Below, in pieces: positions 41,014 to 56,836 of a stretch of DNA of 64,000 bases (positions are counted from its first letter, which is position 1; each line of letters opens with the position of its first letter). The stretch covers positions 1,305,001 through 1,369,000 of the forward strand of contig NZ_OY762552.1 of assembly GCF_963666025.1 (NCBI RefSeq), given 5' to 3'. The stretch comes from an uncultured Methanobacterium sp. (GTDB lineage Archaea > Methanobacteriota > Methanobacteria > Methanobacteriales > Methanobacteriaceae). A program made the translations under genes and the position numbers. The notes beneath the pieces are model-generated. The model was not told the DNA's origin, ran no database searches, and saw only the letters and a program-made list of their open reading frames with translations.

Positions 41014-41093
41014 AATATCTGACCTGAAAAGATCTGACCTGAATTAGATCTGACTTGAATTATATCTAACTGAAATTAGATCTAACATGAAAT
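41014..41093. repeat. five 16-nt tandem repeats
   Basis: Units start at 41014, 41030, 41046, 41062 and 41078, each exactly 16 nt, consensus AGATCTGACCTGAATT with drift toward ATCTAACATGAAAT. They lie between the zinc-ribbon gene (on the minus strand, ending 41222) and the M20 gene. No gene is seen in 40906-41221. Confidence 0.75.
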
Positions 41094-41221
41094 CTTAAAG
41101 TTCCTGATTTCATAAGCTTTAATTCTTTAAAAGAAATTAAAAACAAAAAAAAGACTGCAGTAAAGAGGAGAAATCAACCATCAGCTTATATTAAATTTAA
41201 TCTCTCATATCAATGACATGA

Positions 41222-41620
41222 CTAGTATAAATTGAATACAAGCAGTATCACGGCCCCCAACAGAACTATAACTAAATAATATAAAATTATTTTAAATCCT
41301 AAAGTCTTTATACTCATGTCTGGATCATTCGGTTCCATGTAGCGTTTAAACAGTACATATAAAAATAACATCGTAATGAATCCGGAGATAAGCATTGAAT
41401 AATCTGGGGAAACAGGCAAAAAAGCAATATTACATAAAACAAATAGAATTAGTCCAGTAACAATAATTCTAAAGTCAAATCGAGATTTAGGGTTAAAACT
41501 CAGAGGATTGTTTTTATTAGATGTTTTACCCGGTTTTAAAGGATTTTTGCACTTATAACAGAATTCAGCATTTTTGCTGTTTTTTGTTTTACATCGTGGG
41601 CAGATAATTGAAGATACCAT
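41222..41620 (-). CDS. zinc-ribbon membrane protein
   Basis: This 132-residue protein has an N-terminal zinc ribbon (CPRCKTKN...CYKCKNPL, Cys at about 8, 11, 22 and 25), a basic linker, then three hydrophobic helices (about residues 50-70, 75-92 and 108-130). The ribbon would face the cytoplasm. Many methanogens carry such zinc-ribbon-plus-membrane proteins of unknown function. No operon partner is evident. Confidence 0.78.
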   Translation of the reverse strand: MVSSIICPRCKTKNSKNAEFCYKCKNPLKPGKTSNKNNPLSFNPKSRFDFRIIVTGLILFVLCNIAFLPVSPDYSMLISGFITMLFLYVLFKRYMEPNDPDMSIKTLGFKIILYYLVIVLLGAVILLVFNLY

Positions 41621-41927
41621 GGGACCAGCTTCTATTATTTAATTGTTGATTTTGAATGTTGTTGGATATCAGGCTCATTGAAATTATAAACCACTAACCA
41701 GTGCAGCTTGTTTTCTTATGTTCATTGGTCTCTGTGCCATGACAAACCTGATAACAAACCTGATTATCATCTGTATTTAAGCAGTATAAGATACGAACTT
41801 ATAAAACTTCTGAAATGGTTTTTTCAAAATTGACCTGTTTATAATGGCATGACGGATATAAAGATTGTGGATGGTTGGGTTTCCTAAAGGTTTATATGAC
41901 CTTGGGTTTAATGATTCCTTAAAATAA

Positions 41928-42030
41928 CATGAATATTCATGTAGGATTTAAGATAAAATTCTTAAAACAATGATTTAAAGCATTTAATGCTGAAAATTAA
42001 TCAAATTCTATTTGAAAAATCATGATAGAT
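41928..42030 (+). promoter_or_regulatory. carbonic anhydrase promoter with formate-type elements
   Basis: The perfect palindrome CATGAATATTCATG (41928-41941) and the element ATCATGATAGAT (42019-42030) lie 217 and 128 nt before the carbonic anhydrase start. Both element types recur upstream of fdhC, and the palindrome before fdhA. The rest of 41621-42157 holds no gene. Confidence 0.65.
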
Positions 42031-42157
42031 TAGATAAAACAGTGAGGAGCATACATTTTGAGATGTATAATTTCAAACTGTAGCCCCCCATTGTATACTA
42101 AGTACTGTAACCTCCATGGTATGCAAGTATTTTGGAATATTGAATCAGGTGATATAG

Positions 42158-42679
42158 ATGCTTGATGAAGTGTTAAAGGCTAATGAAGAGTTTGTTGGAA
42201 ATTTTGAACCAGAAAAAATGAGTCATATGCCCCAGAAAAAACTGGCCATAGTAACCTGTATGGACACCCGGCTAACTAACTTTTTAGAACCCGCTATGGG
42301 GATTGAAAGGGGAGATGCCAAGATAATTAAAAATGCTGGAAATGCCGCTGTTGATCGGGACGTTGTAAGATCAGTTGCTGCAGCAATATATGCTCTTGGA
42401 GCTGAGGAAATCATGGTAGTAGGACATTACGAGTGCGGAATGGCTAATGTTAACCCTGAAGCCCTGGAAGCAACTATGAAATCTAGGGGTGTGGATGAGG
42501 AAGCATTAAATGAAGTTGATCTCGCCGATTGGATAGGGTCAATTGATGATGAAGAGGAAAATGTCAGGGTAGTGGTTGAAAAAATCAAGGAGTCCCCATT
42601 TATTCCAGAGGATGTTCCAATTCATGGCCTTATAATCGACCTCTATGATGGTAAATTGAAGGTTCTGGTTGAAGGATAA
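42158..42679 (+). CDS. cab: beta-class carbonic anhydrase
   Basis: This 173-residue enzyme interconverts CO2 and bicarbonate, securing CO2 for formylmethanofuran synthesis and for carboxylations. Zinc ligands are Cys34, His90 and Cys93, and Asp36-Arg38 form the conserved dyad (CMDTR), giving the same layout as the Methanothermobacter Cab enzyme. The length is typical for this small plant-unlike subgroup. AGGTGATAT precedes the ATG. Its promoter shares palindromes with fdhC and fdhA. Confidence 0.93.
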   Translation: MLDEVLKANEEFVGNFEPEKMSHMPQKKLAIVTCMDTRLTNFLEPAMGIERGDAKIIKNAGNAAVDRDVVRSVAAAIYALGAEEIMVVGHYECGMANVNPEALEATMKSRGVDEEALNEVDLADWIGSIDDEEENVRVVVEKIKESPFIPEDVPIHGLIIDLYDGKLKVLVEG

Positions 42680-44114
<1,435 letters not shown>

Positions 44115-44333
44115 TCTGTTCTTTACCCCTTTTTATTTTTAAAAACATGTTTTTCACATTCCGTGTTTAAAATAAAAAGAAATATCAACCCCATTAAACA
44201 AAATATTAACATTAAGACTTCCATCCCCACCATATTGGATTCGAGTTATTACCATAGACTTATAAGTTAATAAGCATACAAAATCAGTATTATCATTCAC
44301 TATATTAATAATAATCAATCAGAAGGTGTTTTA

Positions 44334-45227
<894 letters not shown>

Positions 45228-45414
45228 TTAACTAATTAGTTATTTATCAAACTTGACTAAGTTATACATCACTTGCTAAGTTATACATCAATTTATTAAA
45301 CTTCTTTTTTAAATTCCATTAAAATAGTATCTTCAATTAATAATCTGAATCTCAATAATTTAATTAAAAAAATTTAAAATAAAAATTAAGAAGGAAAAAA
45401 GATTCAATAGAAGA

Positions 45415-47724
45415 TTAATACCTTCTCCTATCCATTAACTCTTTCATTTTTCCAGGATTCCATCCCCCACTGGCGGATTTAGAGCGACCCACTTGCTGGA
45501 CGTATCCTGTGATACGGTCGTACCATTCTACTTCTTTTTGTTCCCCGCAGGTAGCACAGTTATCCTGTAATCCTTTCATCAGGGTTTTGCATTTTATGCA
45601 GAAGCTGAGGGCACTGCTGTATGCCCAGAAACCTATATCAGATTTTTTGGCTATCTTGTTAGTGAGACTCATCAGTGCTTCGGGGTCACTGTGTGACTCT
45701 CCCATGAAAGCATGGAAGATGTGTCCACCCAGAGTACGGCTGTGGAATTGCTCCTCGATACGTATTTTCTCTGCCAGGTTCACACCAGTGTCCACTGGTA
45801 AATGGGATGAATTGGTGTAGTAATAAGCCTCAGAATCTCCCTGGGTTACTGCCTTAGCACCGAATTTCTCCCGATCCAGTGTTGCAAATCGGTAGGCAGT
45901 GGACTCTGCAGGTGTTTGGAGGATGGTCCAACGCAGTCCTGTTTCTTTTTTAAGTTCCTGAGTCCGTCCATTCATATAATCAATGACCTTGAGACCTAAT
46001 TTTAAGGAATCAGGATCTTCAATTCCATTTCCACAGAAGGATTGTAGCATTTCGTTTAATCCCACGAATCCAAAGGACATGGTGGAGTTTTCCACCCTGT
46101 AGTAGCGTTCATCATTCTGCTCCTGGGTTAAAAATGGTAACAAGTTGTAGTCATCCAGGCAGGAGATTGCCTGCTGACGACGTAACATCAGTGCCTCTTG
46201 AGACAGTCGCATATAGGAATCCAGGTACTCAAAGATTTCATCTTCATCCTTGGACTGGTATGCTATTCTGGGAAGGTTCAGTGTTATGTAAGCCAGGTTA
46301 CCAGTACGGAAACAGTCCTGATCCCAGTCCCCGGTCCAGTTATCAGACAGAGATGTTCTGCATCCCATGTAATTGGCCATGTTACCCCGGTAGCTGGGTA
46401 GCATGTTGGTGAAGTAGGCAGTTCCATACTTGGAGGATAATTCATGGACCAATTTTAGGTCTTCAGCAAATTCATCCTTTAAAACTTCTTTTCTGAGAGC
46501 ATAAATGGTGTTAGGGAAAAGATGTGGTTTACCATCCGAATCCCCGTCCAGGAGGACTTCGGTAAATGCCCTTTGTAGCATTCGTGTTTCATCTTCAAAG
46601 TCACCATAGGTTCCCACCAGACGCCCTTTAGGTCCGTAAGCGGGTTCTTCTTTTAAGAAGTCCGGTACGGTGAATTCCAGGTTAATGGATGTGAATGGAA
46701 CCTGACTACCCCGTGCAGCGTAGGCCATATTCAGGTTGTAGATGAACATTTGCACTGCCTGTTTAACCTTCTCGTAAGGAAGTCCATGGGCAAATGGAGC
46801 AACAAAAACATTCCAGAGACTCATAGACTGGCCACCACTCATGTTCTGCTGTGCTGCCAGCATTATCTCACCAGAATGGTTCATCAGGGTTTCTATGTGG
46901 TTTGGTGGTCCGGCTACTGAAGTGTGATCTCCAGTACCATCCACTTTAAGCCCGTGTTTTATGAAAAACCTTAGATCATGCTGTAGGCAGTTTACTGGCC
47001 TGCCAGCAAAGAATTCCAGGTCGTGAATGTGTATATCCCCACCCAGATGAGCGTCAGCCAGTTCATTAGGGAGCATGTGCAGTAACGCGTACTGTTTAAG
47101 TGCCTCATCAGCCACGTATTTGTGTACAGTTTCCGGGTTGTGGATCATGTTGGCGTTGTCCCGGCTTCCATTCTGGATGAGGTTGGTGATGTTGTAGACC
47201 GGTATACCCAGCCTGGTGTACTTTCGTCTGAGGGTTTCCAGTCCATGTTCAACCAGTTTGGTGTTTACCATTTCCCTGAGCATAGGGGCGGTTAAATATT
47301 CCACATCCAGTTTCCTGACCTCTTTCCATACCTCAGTGGCAATTTTATCCGCGATTTCTGGACTGGCTCCTGTTTCTACAATCAGGGTTTTCTCGATTTT
47401 AGACTTGTCAAAGGATTCAATGGTGTCCCGTGCTGTTCTAACCCGTAGCTGGTTGCTTCTGAGATACTTGTCAGCCATCTCTGGTTCTACCCGCTTCAAG
47501 GAATCATATACCCACATCTTGATCTCCTTGGTGGTGACTCCATCATAAGCTGCTCCAGCAGCCTGAGATGCTATTTTCTCCGCCGCCCACAATGGAGCGC
47601 CGGCCATGAAACAAGATTTCAATATCTTCTCATGACTGAATTTTTCATATATCCCATTATTTTTCAAAACACAATTTTCCGCCTTGGTTGGTATTGCAGC
47701 AATAATACGGGCATCCTTCATCAT
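45415..47724 (-). CDS. nrdD: anaerobic ribonucleoside-triphosphate reductase (class III)
   Basis: NrdD makes deoxyribonucleotides with a glycyl radical. The 769-residue protein has an N-terminal ATP-cone (about residues 18-105) for allosteric control, the catalytic ten-stranded barrel, and a C-terminal zinc site (CIKC...CATC). It is followed by SASGGWNPGK about 20 residues from the end, which presumably contains the radical glycine. No activase gene (nrdG) adjoins. GGAGGATAG precedes two adjacent ATG codons (47724 and 47721). Palindromes upstream may regulate it. Confidence 0.95.
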   Translation of the reverse strand: MMKDARIIAAIPTKAENCVLKNNGIYEKFSHEKILKSCFMAGAPLWAAEKIASQAAGAAYDGVTTKEIKMWVYDSLKRVEPEMADKYLRSNQLRVRTARDTIESFDKSKIEKTLIVETGASPEIADKIATEVWKEVRKLDVEYLTAPMLREMVNTKLVEHGLETLRRKYTRLGIPVYNITNLIQNGSRDNANMIHNPETVHKYVADEALKQYALLHMLPNELADAHLGGDIHIHDLEFFAGRPVNCLQHDLRFFIKHGLKVDGTGDHTSVAGPPNHIETLMNHSGEIMLAAQQNMSGGQSMSLWNVFVAPFAHGLPYEKVKQAVQMFIYNLNMAYAARGSQVPFTSINLEFTVPDFLKEEPAYGPKGRLVGTYGDFEDETRMLQRAFTEVLLDGDSDGKPHLFPNTIYALRKEVLKDEFAEDLKLVHELSSKYGTAYFTNMLPSYRGNMANYMGCRTSLSDNWTGDWDQDCFRTGNLAYITLNLPRIAYQSKDEDEIFEYLDSYMRLSQEALMLRRQQAISCLDDYNLLPFLTQEQNDERYYRVENSTMSFGFVGLNEMLQSFCGNGIEDPDSLKLGLKVIDYMNGRTQELKKETGLRWTILQTPAESTAYRFATLDREKFGAKAVTQGDSEAYYYTNSSHLPVDTGVNLAEKIRIEEQFHSRTLGGHIFHAFMGESHSDPEALMSLTNKIAKKSDIGFWAYSSALSFCIKCKTLMKGLQDNCATCGEQKEVEWYDRITGYVQQVGRSKSASGGWNPGKMKELMDRRRY

Positions 47725-47941
47725 CTATCCTCCGACTCAATTATTTAATCATTTTAAAAATAATATTACTAGATTGTTCTGTAATAATTTCCCCTAACCC
47801 CCTGGAAAGAGTTTTTAAATCTACATATTATTTCTATCTGTATCTTATAAAATTCTTTCGATTACCAAACTGTTCTGATTAACAAAACTGTTTAGATTGA
47901 TAATTATTTCCATAATAAAATCATTCCCCTCCCTTATAATC

Positions 47942-48005
47942 GTACACATGATGTGAACAGATGTTTCATTGAATCCACAAGTATATGATAACACATCATG
48001 TGTAC
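47942..48005. promoter_or_regulatory. paired CACAT-S-ATGTG palindromes upstream of nrdD
   Basis: CACATGATGTG (47945-47955) and CACATCATGTG (47992-48002) are each 11-bp palindromes, centred 47 nt apart. With flanks they also form a perfect 14-nt inverted pair, GTACACATGATGTG and CACATCATGTGTAC. They lie about 220-280 nt before the nrdD start codon. Possible TATA tracts for nrdD lie between them and the gene (about 47820-47860). Confidence 0.65.
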
Positions 48006-48054
48006 TATTTTAATGATAGGAATCTGCAGATTCAGTTAATTACAGGAACCTGTT

Positions 48055-48118
48055 CAGTGAAGAACCTATCCACTGAGGAACTTATCAACTGAAGAATTTA
48101 TCCCTGAGGAAGTGAACC
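48055..48118. repeat. 16-nt tandem repeats beside the polC 3' end
   Basis: Three clear 16-nt units start at 48055, 48071 and 48087, consensus CACTGAAGAACTTATC, and a degenerate fourth begins at 48103. They lie 20-85 bases beyond the polC stop codon (minus strand). Confidence 0.65.
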
Positions 48119-48138
48119 AAATAAACACATTCTGTAAA

Positions 48139-51462
<3,324 letters not shown>

Positions 51463-51861
51463 GTTAATTCCCTGATTTTTTATATATTTATAATAATTTA
51501 AGCCGTGATAATCATTTAAAGTCATGTTCAAACATTATATTCCAGTAAAAATACGATTTAAACCTTATATCATCTGAACATTATTCAAACTCTACTAATT
51601 GTTATTGTTCTGGAGATAATTTATAGTTTTTTAAACCAGGAATTTCAATATTTTTCTATTAATTAATCATAAACATCTATTAATTAATCATAAATATCAC
51701 CAACAAACCACTACGAAAAATACCATCACAAATATAAGGTTGTAATACGTAACATAGATATGAATAAAATATCTAAATAGAATAAATCAAAATAAGAATA
51801 ATGTTTGTGAATAAATGGAATATCAGTGAATACATTCACGATCAATTTTATGGTGATCTAA
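51463..51861. other. AT-rich divergent intergenic region polC-secG
   Basis: This region separates the divergent polC and secG genes. The motif CATCTATTAATTAATCATAAA recurs in two adjacent copies (about 51655-51695). TATA-like tracts are present on both strands. No gene is seen. Confidence 0.5.
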
Positions 51862-52023
51862 TTGGCAAAGAAAGAAAAGAAATATCTCCCACCAAGTGGG
51901 GCGGGTCTGGTAAGATACTTTGAAGATGAAACCAAAGGCCCCAAACTCAGTCCAGAACAGGTTATAATCATGACGGTTATTCTGGCTGTTTTCTGCATAG
52001 CTCTCAGGTTTTCTTACTCCTGA
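51862..52023 (+). CDS. secG: preprotein translocase subunit SecG (Sec61-beta)
   Basis: This 53-residue tail-anchored subunit of the SecYEG/Sec61 protein-export channel starts MAKKEKKYLPPSGAG, a classic archaeal Sec61-beta beginning with the PPSGAGL motif. It continues RYFEDETKGPKLSP and ends with a single transmembrane helix (about residues 33-50). It starts at TTG 51862, with GGTGATC at 51852-51858. The gene is easily missed because of its length and TTG start. Confidence 0.92.
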   Translation: MAKKEKKYLPPSGAGLVRYFEDETKGPKLSPEQVIIMTVILAVFCIALRFSYS

Positions 52024-52099
52024 ACTCCTATTACTTTTTCTCACTCTATTAAATTAGTTTGAGAGTTACTAAAAATCACGATTTAAGGAGTTCAAGCGT

Positions 52100-52187
52100 A
52101 ATTAAAGTATAAATGCTGTTATTAGCATGAATTAAAGTATAAGAGCTATTATTAGCAGGAATTAGTATAAGAGCCATTACTTGCATG
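52100..52187. repeat. three ~30-nt repeats with hairpin potential, upstream of purB
   Basis: Units at 52100-52129, 52130-52159 and 52160-52187 (28 nt) share AATTAAAGTATAA then GCT-ATTATT-AGC-type arms, so each can form a small stem (e.g. ATGCT/AGCAT in unit 1). They lie in the secG-purB gap, about 115 bases before purB. Confidence 0.7.
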
Positions 52188-52300
52188 AATAATTTACATT
52201 CAGGAGTAAATAAATTATAAATTAATAAGTTTTTTTTCAATTTTTGAAGTTATATTGTTGATTTAAATGAAAAATTAAGGATATATTAAGGAGTTTAAAC

Positions 52301-53650
<1,350 letters not shown>

Positions 53651-53808
53651 ACTCCAAAAAAAATTTCTTCTTTTTCTAATTTTTTATTTTATTTATTCCA
53701 TTTAGTCTATTTTTGCTCGTTTTACTGGTTTTAATCCTTTAAAAACGAAAAATTAATATATCACCAACTAGAAATAATATTTTACTAATTGTAAAGGGAG
53801 GTGAAAAA

Positions 53809-54726
53809 ATGGTCGATATCAAAGAAATTAAACATATCCGAGCCGCGCCATTCACATTGATGACATCATCAATACACGCAATTTTAGCCTTCATCGCAGC
53901 AATTCTTGTCATCCTATTCTTCGGAACATTAGCAGCACTCATACCTGGTATGAGCATGTTCGCTGGTTTCATTACCGTATTAGGATTATCAATAATTATC
54001 CTATGGCCTTTAACATCGTTCTTCTTCAACATAGTGTACGCCTTTATTCTGGCATTACTCTACAACTTTTTAGCACCTAAATTAGGTGGTATAAAACTAG
54101 GTATGGAAGGAGAAGTAGTTAAATCGATTCCAGTAACTTCTTTCGCTCTTATACTCTCGGTCATCGTTGCTCTTTTAACATTCTTAACCGGACTATACAT
54201 CGGACTGGCAGGTAGTTCTGTACTCTCACTGATAAGTGGAGTAATTCCAATTGCAGCCAATGTAGCTGCAAATGCAACCAACACCAGCACTGCCGCACTA
54301 CCAACTGGTGGAATGATGGCAGCAATATCCGGCATATGGGCTCTGTTCTGGATTATAATAATGCCTATAGCAATGTTCATCATAACTTTCATTGCCTACG
54401 CATTATTCGCAATCTTCTACAACATCCTCATACCAAAGATCGGTGGACTAAAACTTATATTCGCCGAAGCAGCCAACGGATTCGAGTTAACCAACATCCC
54501 AGTGGTGTCTGCAGCACTTTCCATATCCGTAGTAATGGCAGTCCTAGGTGCGATATACGGATTGATAATGGGCATAATGACTGGAGATATTGTTTTAGCA
54601 ATAATTTGGCTCATAAGCTACGCCATATCATGGTTTGTAATGTACTTCATTATAGTAGCACTGGCCACAGTATTCTACAACTTCCTGCAGCCCAGAATCG
54701 GCGGAATCAAACTGGTACTGGAATAA
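53809..54726 (+). CDS. membrane protein of three ~100-aa repeats (YN-GG-K motif)
   Basis: This 305-residue integral membrane protein has three homologous segments of about 100 residues. Each has two or three helices and ends with YNFLAPKLGGIKLGM, YNILIPKIGGLKLIF and YNFLQPRIGGIKLVLE respectively. The signature resembles DUF3566-type membrane domains, but I could not confirm this. GGGAGGTG precedes the ATG. It is followed by a homologous gene at 55027, so both derive from tandem duplication on two levels. Function unknown. Confidence 0.78.
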   Translation: MVDIKEIKHIRAAPFTLMTSSIHAILAFIAAILVILFFGTLAALIPGMSMFAGFITVLGLSIIILWPLTSFFFNIVYAFILALLYNFLAPKLGGIKLGMEGEVVKSIPVTSFALILSVIVALLTFLTGLYIGLAGSSVLSLISGVIPIAANVAANATNTSTAALPTGGMMAAISGIWALFWIIIMPIAMFIITFIAYALFAIFYNILIPKIGGLKLIFAEAANGFELTNIPVVSAALSISVVMAVLGAIYGLIMGIMTGDIVLAIIWLISYAISWFVMYFIIVALATVFYNFLQPRIGGIKLVLE

Positions 54727-55026
54727 ACTACCCGAAAATATTTTTCCCCCTTTTTTTATTTCTTTTTATCCATTGATAATCTGAGATTATTTGATAATTT
54801 AAGATTATTTAATCAATGAATAATGGAATCATAGTCATAAACCTGTTTTAATCATTTTTCAAGCGATTTTTATGTGAATCTATCAATCAATAACTTATTT
54901 TAAGAAATAACTTAATAGATTAGAATACGAAATTTAGTGGAATTAAAGTTTTAAATGGAATTAAAGTTATTGATGAAATTTTAGATGAATTATGTTTATC
55001 ATGATTACAAAACGGAGGTTAATTAC
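54727..55026. other. AT-rich gap between the duplicated membrane genes
   Basis: A T-rich tract (about 54742-54770) ends the upstream gene. Repeated stretches of GATTATTTGATAATTTAAG and GTGGAATTAAAGTT (about 54780-54970) are seen, with no gene. ATCATGATTACAA lies just before the next ribosome binding site. Confidence 0.45.
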
Positions 55027-55929
55027 ATGGAAGAATTAAAAGAAATAAAGTCTGTGGCTATTGTCCCCTTCACTTTGATGTCTTCAGCAATATCCGCTGT
55101 TGTGGGCCTCATCTACGCGTTAATACTAATTCTGGTACTGGGAGTGGTGGCTGTTTTCCTACCTTCAGAATCCCAAGTCATTACCAGCCTCTTGATGACG
55201 GCATCTGTGGCAATTATTATCATTTTACCGGTAGGATCATTCTTGCTTAGCATTTTATCCTCATTCCTCATAGCTTTCATCTACAACCTACTGGTGCCCC
55301 GGATAGGAGGTATTAAGCTGGGCATGGTTGAAATGAAAGAGGTCCGATCAGTTCCTGTAATCCCCCTATCATTAATGGCAGCCTCCATTTACACCATCTT
55401 AACCTTCTTGATAATGTTGATAGTCGCACCACTACTGGTTGTGGTTTTACAGGGTGTGGCTCTGGCTTCACTCAGCACAAGTAGTTCTATGGCAGGATTA
55501 GAAGGTTTAGGTGCTATTGGATTGATAGGAATTGTGGTAATGGTAATTGGAATCCCTATACTAGTTTTCGTGTGTACTTTCATATACACCGCCATCATGG
55601 CCCTGGTATACAACTTACTGACCCCTAAAATAGGCGGAATAAAATTAAAGTTCAAAACAATAGGGGATACTTCCTTTGAAATCAAGAAAATAAAGCCTAT
55701 TCCCCTGGCCATTATCAGTGCCGTGGTACTGACCATTTTGAACTTCATATTCTCCTTACCAACAATGGCCATGTATTTCGCCACTGATAATGCTATCGGC
55801 GGGCTTGGTTACCTCTTAGGAAATACAATTGGTTCTTTCATAGCCATTTTCATACTATACGCCATCATGGCATTGTTATACAACTATTTAAGACCAGTTA
55901 TTGGCGGAGTCGAGTTAGAACTGGAATAA
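55027..55929 (+). CDS. membrane protein of three ~100-aa repeats, paralogue
   Basis: This 300-residue homologue of 53809-54726 has the same N-terminal pattern (KEIKSVAIVPFTLMSSAIS versus KEIKHIRAAPFTLMTSSIH) and three repeat ends: YNLLVPRIGGIKLGM, YNLLTPKIGGIKLKF and YNYLRPVIGGVELELE. I set ATG 55027, with CGGAGG nine bases before; a longer frame from 54985 is unsupported. Function is unknown. Short direct repeats follow it. Confidence 0.78.
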   Translation: MEELKEIKSVAIVPFTLMSSAISAVVGLIYALILILVLGVVAVFLPSESQVITSLLMTASVAIIIILPVGSFLLSILSSFLIAFIYNLLVPRIGGIKLGMVEMKEVRSVPVIPLSLMAASIYTILTFLIMLIVAPLLVVVLQGVALASLSTSSSMAGLEGLGAIGLIGIVVMVIGIPILVFVCTFIYTAIMALVYNLLTPKIGGIKLKFKTIGDTSFEIKKIKPIPLAIISAVVLTILNFIFSLPTMAMYFATDNAIGGLGYLLGNTIGSFIAIFILYAIMALLYNYLRPVIGGVELELE

Positions 55930-55973
55930 GATGATTTGTTACTATGGGATTCTAATATGGATTAATTCCAGGA

Positions 55974-56051
55974 TAGTGAATTGATCCTATGGATCAGGGC
56001 TTTTCCCAGGATAGTGGATAAATCCCCGGGTAGTGGATTGATCCTATGGAT
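55974..56051. repeat. 21-nt direct repeat pair with TAGTG core
   Basis: The 21-nt pattern TAGTGRATTGATCC followed by TATGGAT occurs at 55974-55994 and 56031-56051. Partial copies with CCAGGATAGT occur at about 55967, 56006 and 56082. They lie in the gap before the phosphomevalonate dehydratase gene. Confidence 0.6.
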
Positions 56052-56219
56052 AATGGATAAATCCTAAATATCAGCTTAATCCCCAGGATAGTAATTCCAT
56101 CTATCCTGTTTTTAGCCGATCCCTAATTTTTTTATGTTAAAAAAATAGTACTAGAATTGAGAATCTGAATTAAGTAAAAAGTAAGTAAGTAAAAAAACTA
56201 AAAACGAGGAACTTATCTT

Positions 56220-56630
56220 ATGACCTCCAATCTTATTAAGTGTCGTAAAATTTCACGTGGACATGCCAGGGGAACTGTGATCATCTCCCACGAACCCCTG
56301 AGTTTCCTGGGTGGTGTTGATCCCCAGACTGGAAATATCACTGATCGAGAACACGAACTCTACCAGCAGAATATAAGTGGCAAAATACTGGTGATTCCCT
56401 CAGGGAAGGGTTCCACTGTTGGATCTTATGTTATTTTCCAGATGGTTAAAAACAAAACTGCTCCACTAGCCATCATTGCCATAGAAGCAGAGCCAATTAT
56501 CGCAACTGGAGCCATAATGGCCAGTATTCCCATGGTTGACCAGCCCGAAAAGGATGTTCTTAACATGTTAAAGGAAGGAGACCTGGTGGAGGTTGATGCA
56601 GACACCGGGATCATTGAAATTATAAAATAA
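56220..56630 (+). CDS. phosphomevalonate dehydratase small subunit (AcnX swivel domain)
   Basis: This 136-residue DUF126/aconitase-X swivelling domain acts with a large AcnX subunit to dehydrate mevalonate 5-phosphate in the modified archaeal mevalonate pathway. Visible hallmarks are SRGHARGTVIISHEPLSFLGG, GKILVIPSGKGSTVGSYV and IIATGAIMASIPMVD. The large subunit is not adjacent, so it must lie elsewhere. ACGAGGAACTT precedes the ATG. Assignment is by family. Confidence 0.88.
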   Translation: MTSNLIKCRKISRGHARGTVIISHEPLSFLGGVDPQTGNITDREHELYQQNISGKILVIPSGKGSTVGSYVIFQMVKNKTAPLAIIAIEAEPIIATGAIMASIPMVDQPEKDVLNMLKEGDLVEVDADTGIIEIIK

Positions 56631-56836
56631 CGCATTATTAATTAATCAATGAAAAGGATTGAATAATGTAATTAATAGAATTAAATAATTTATTAATGAA
56701 ATGGAATAATCCTATTAAGGCTGTTTGAGAATAAATATTTCAAAACAATTTTTTTTAATTGATATCAGTATTGTTTTTAATTGATAATCCAGTATGGGTT
56801 CCCTAAAAAATGTTAAAAAAAATAGGCAGTAACCTA

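Noticed and set aside
51823..52044. 73-aa minus-strand frame
   Set aside because: It is the shadow of the secG gene on the plus strand, which has a clear family match.
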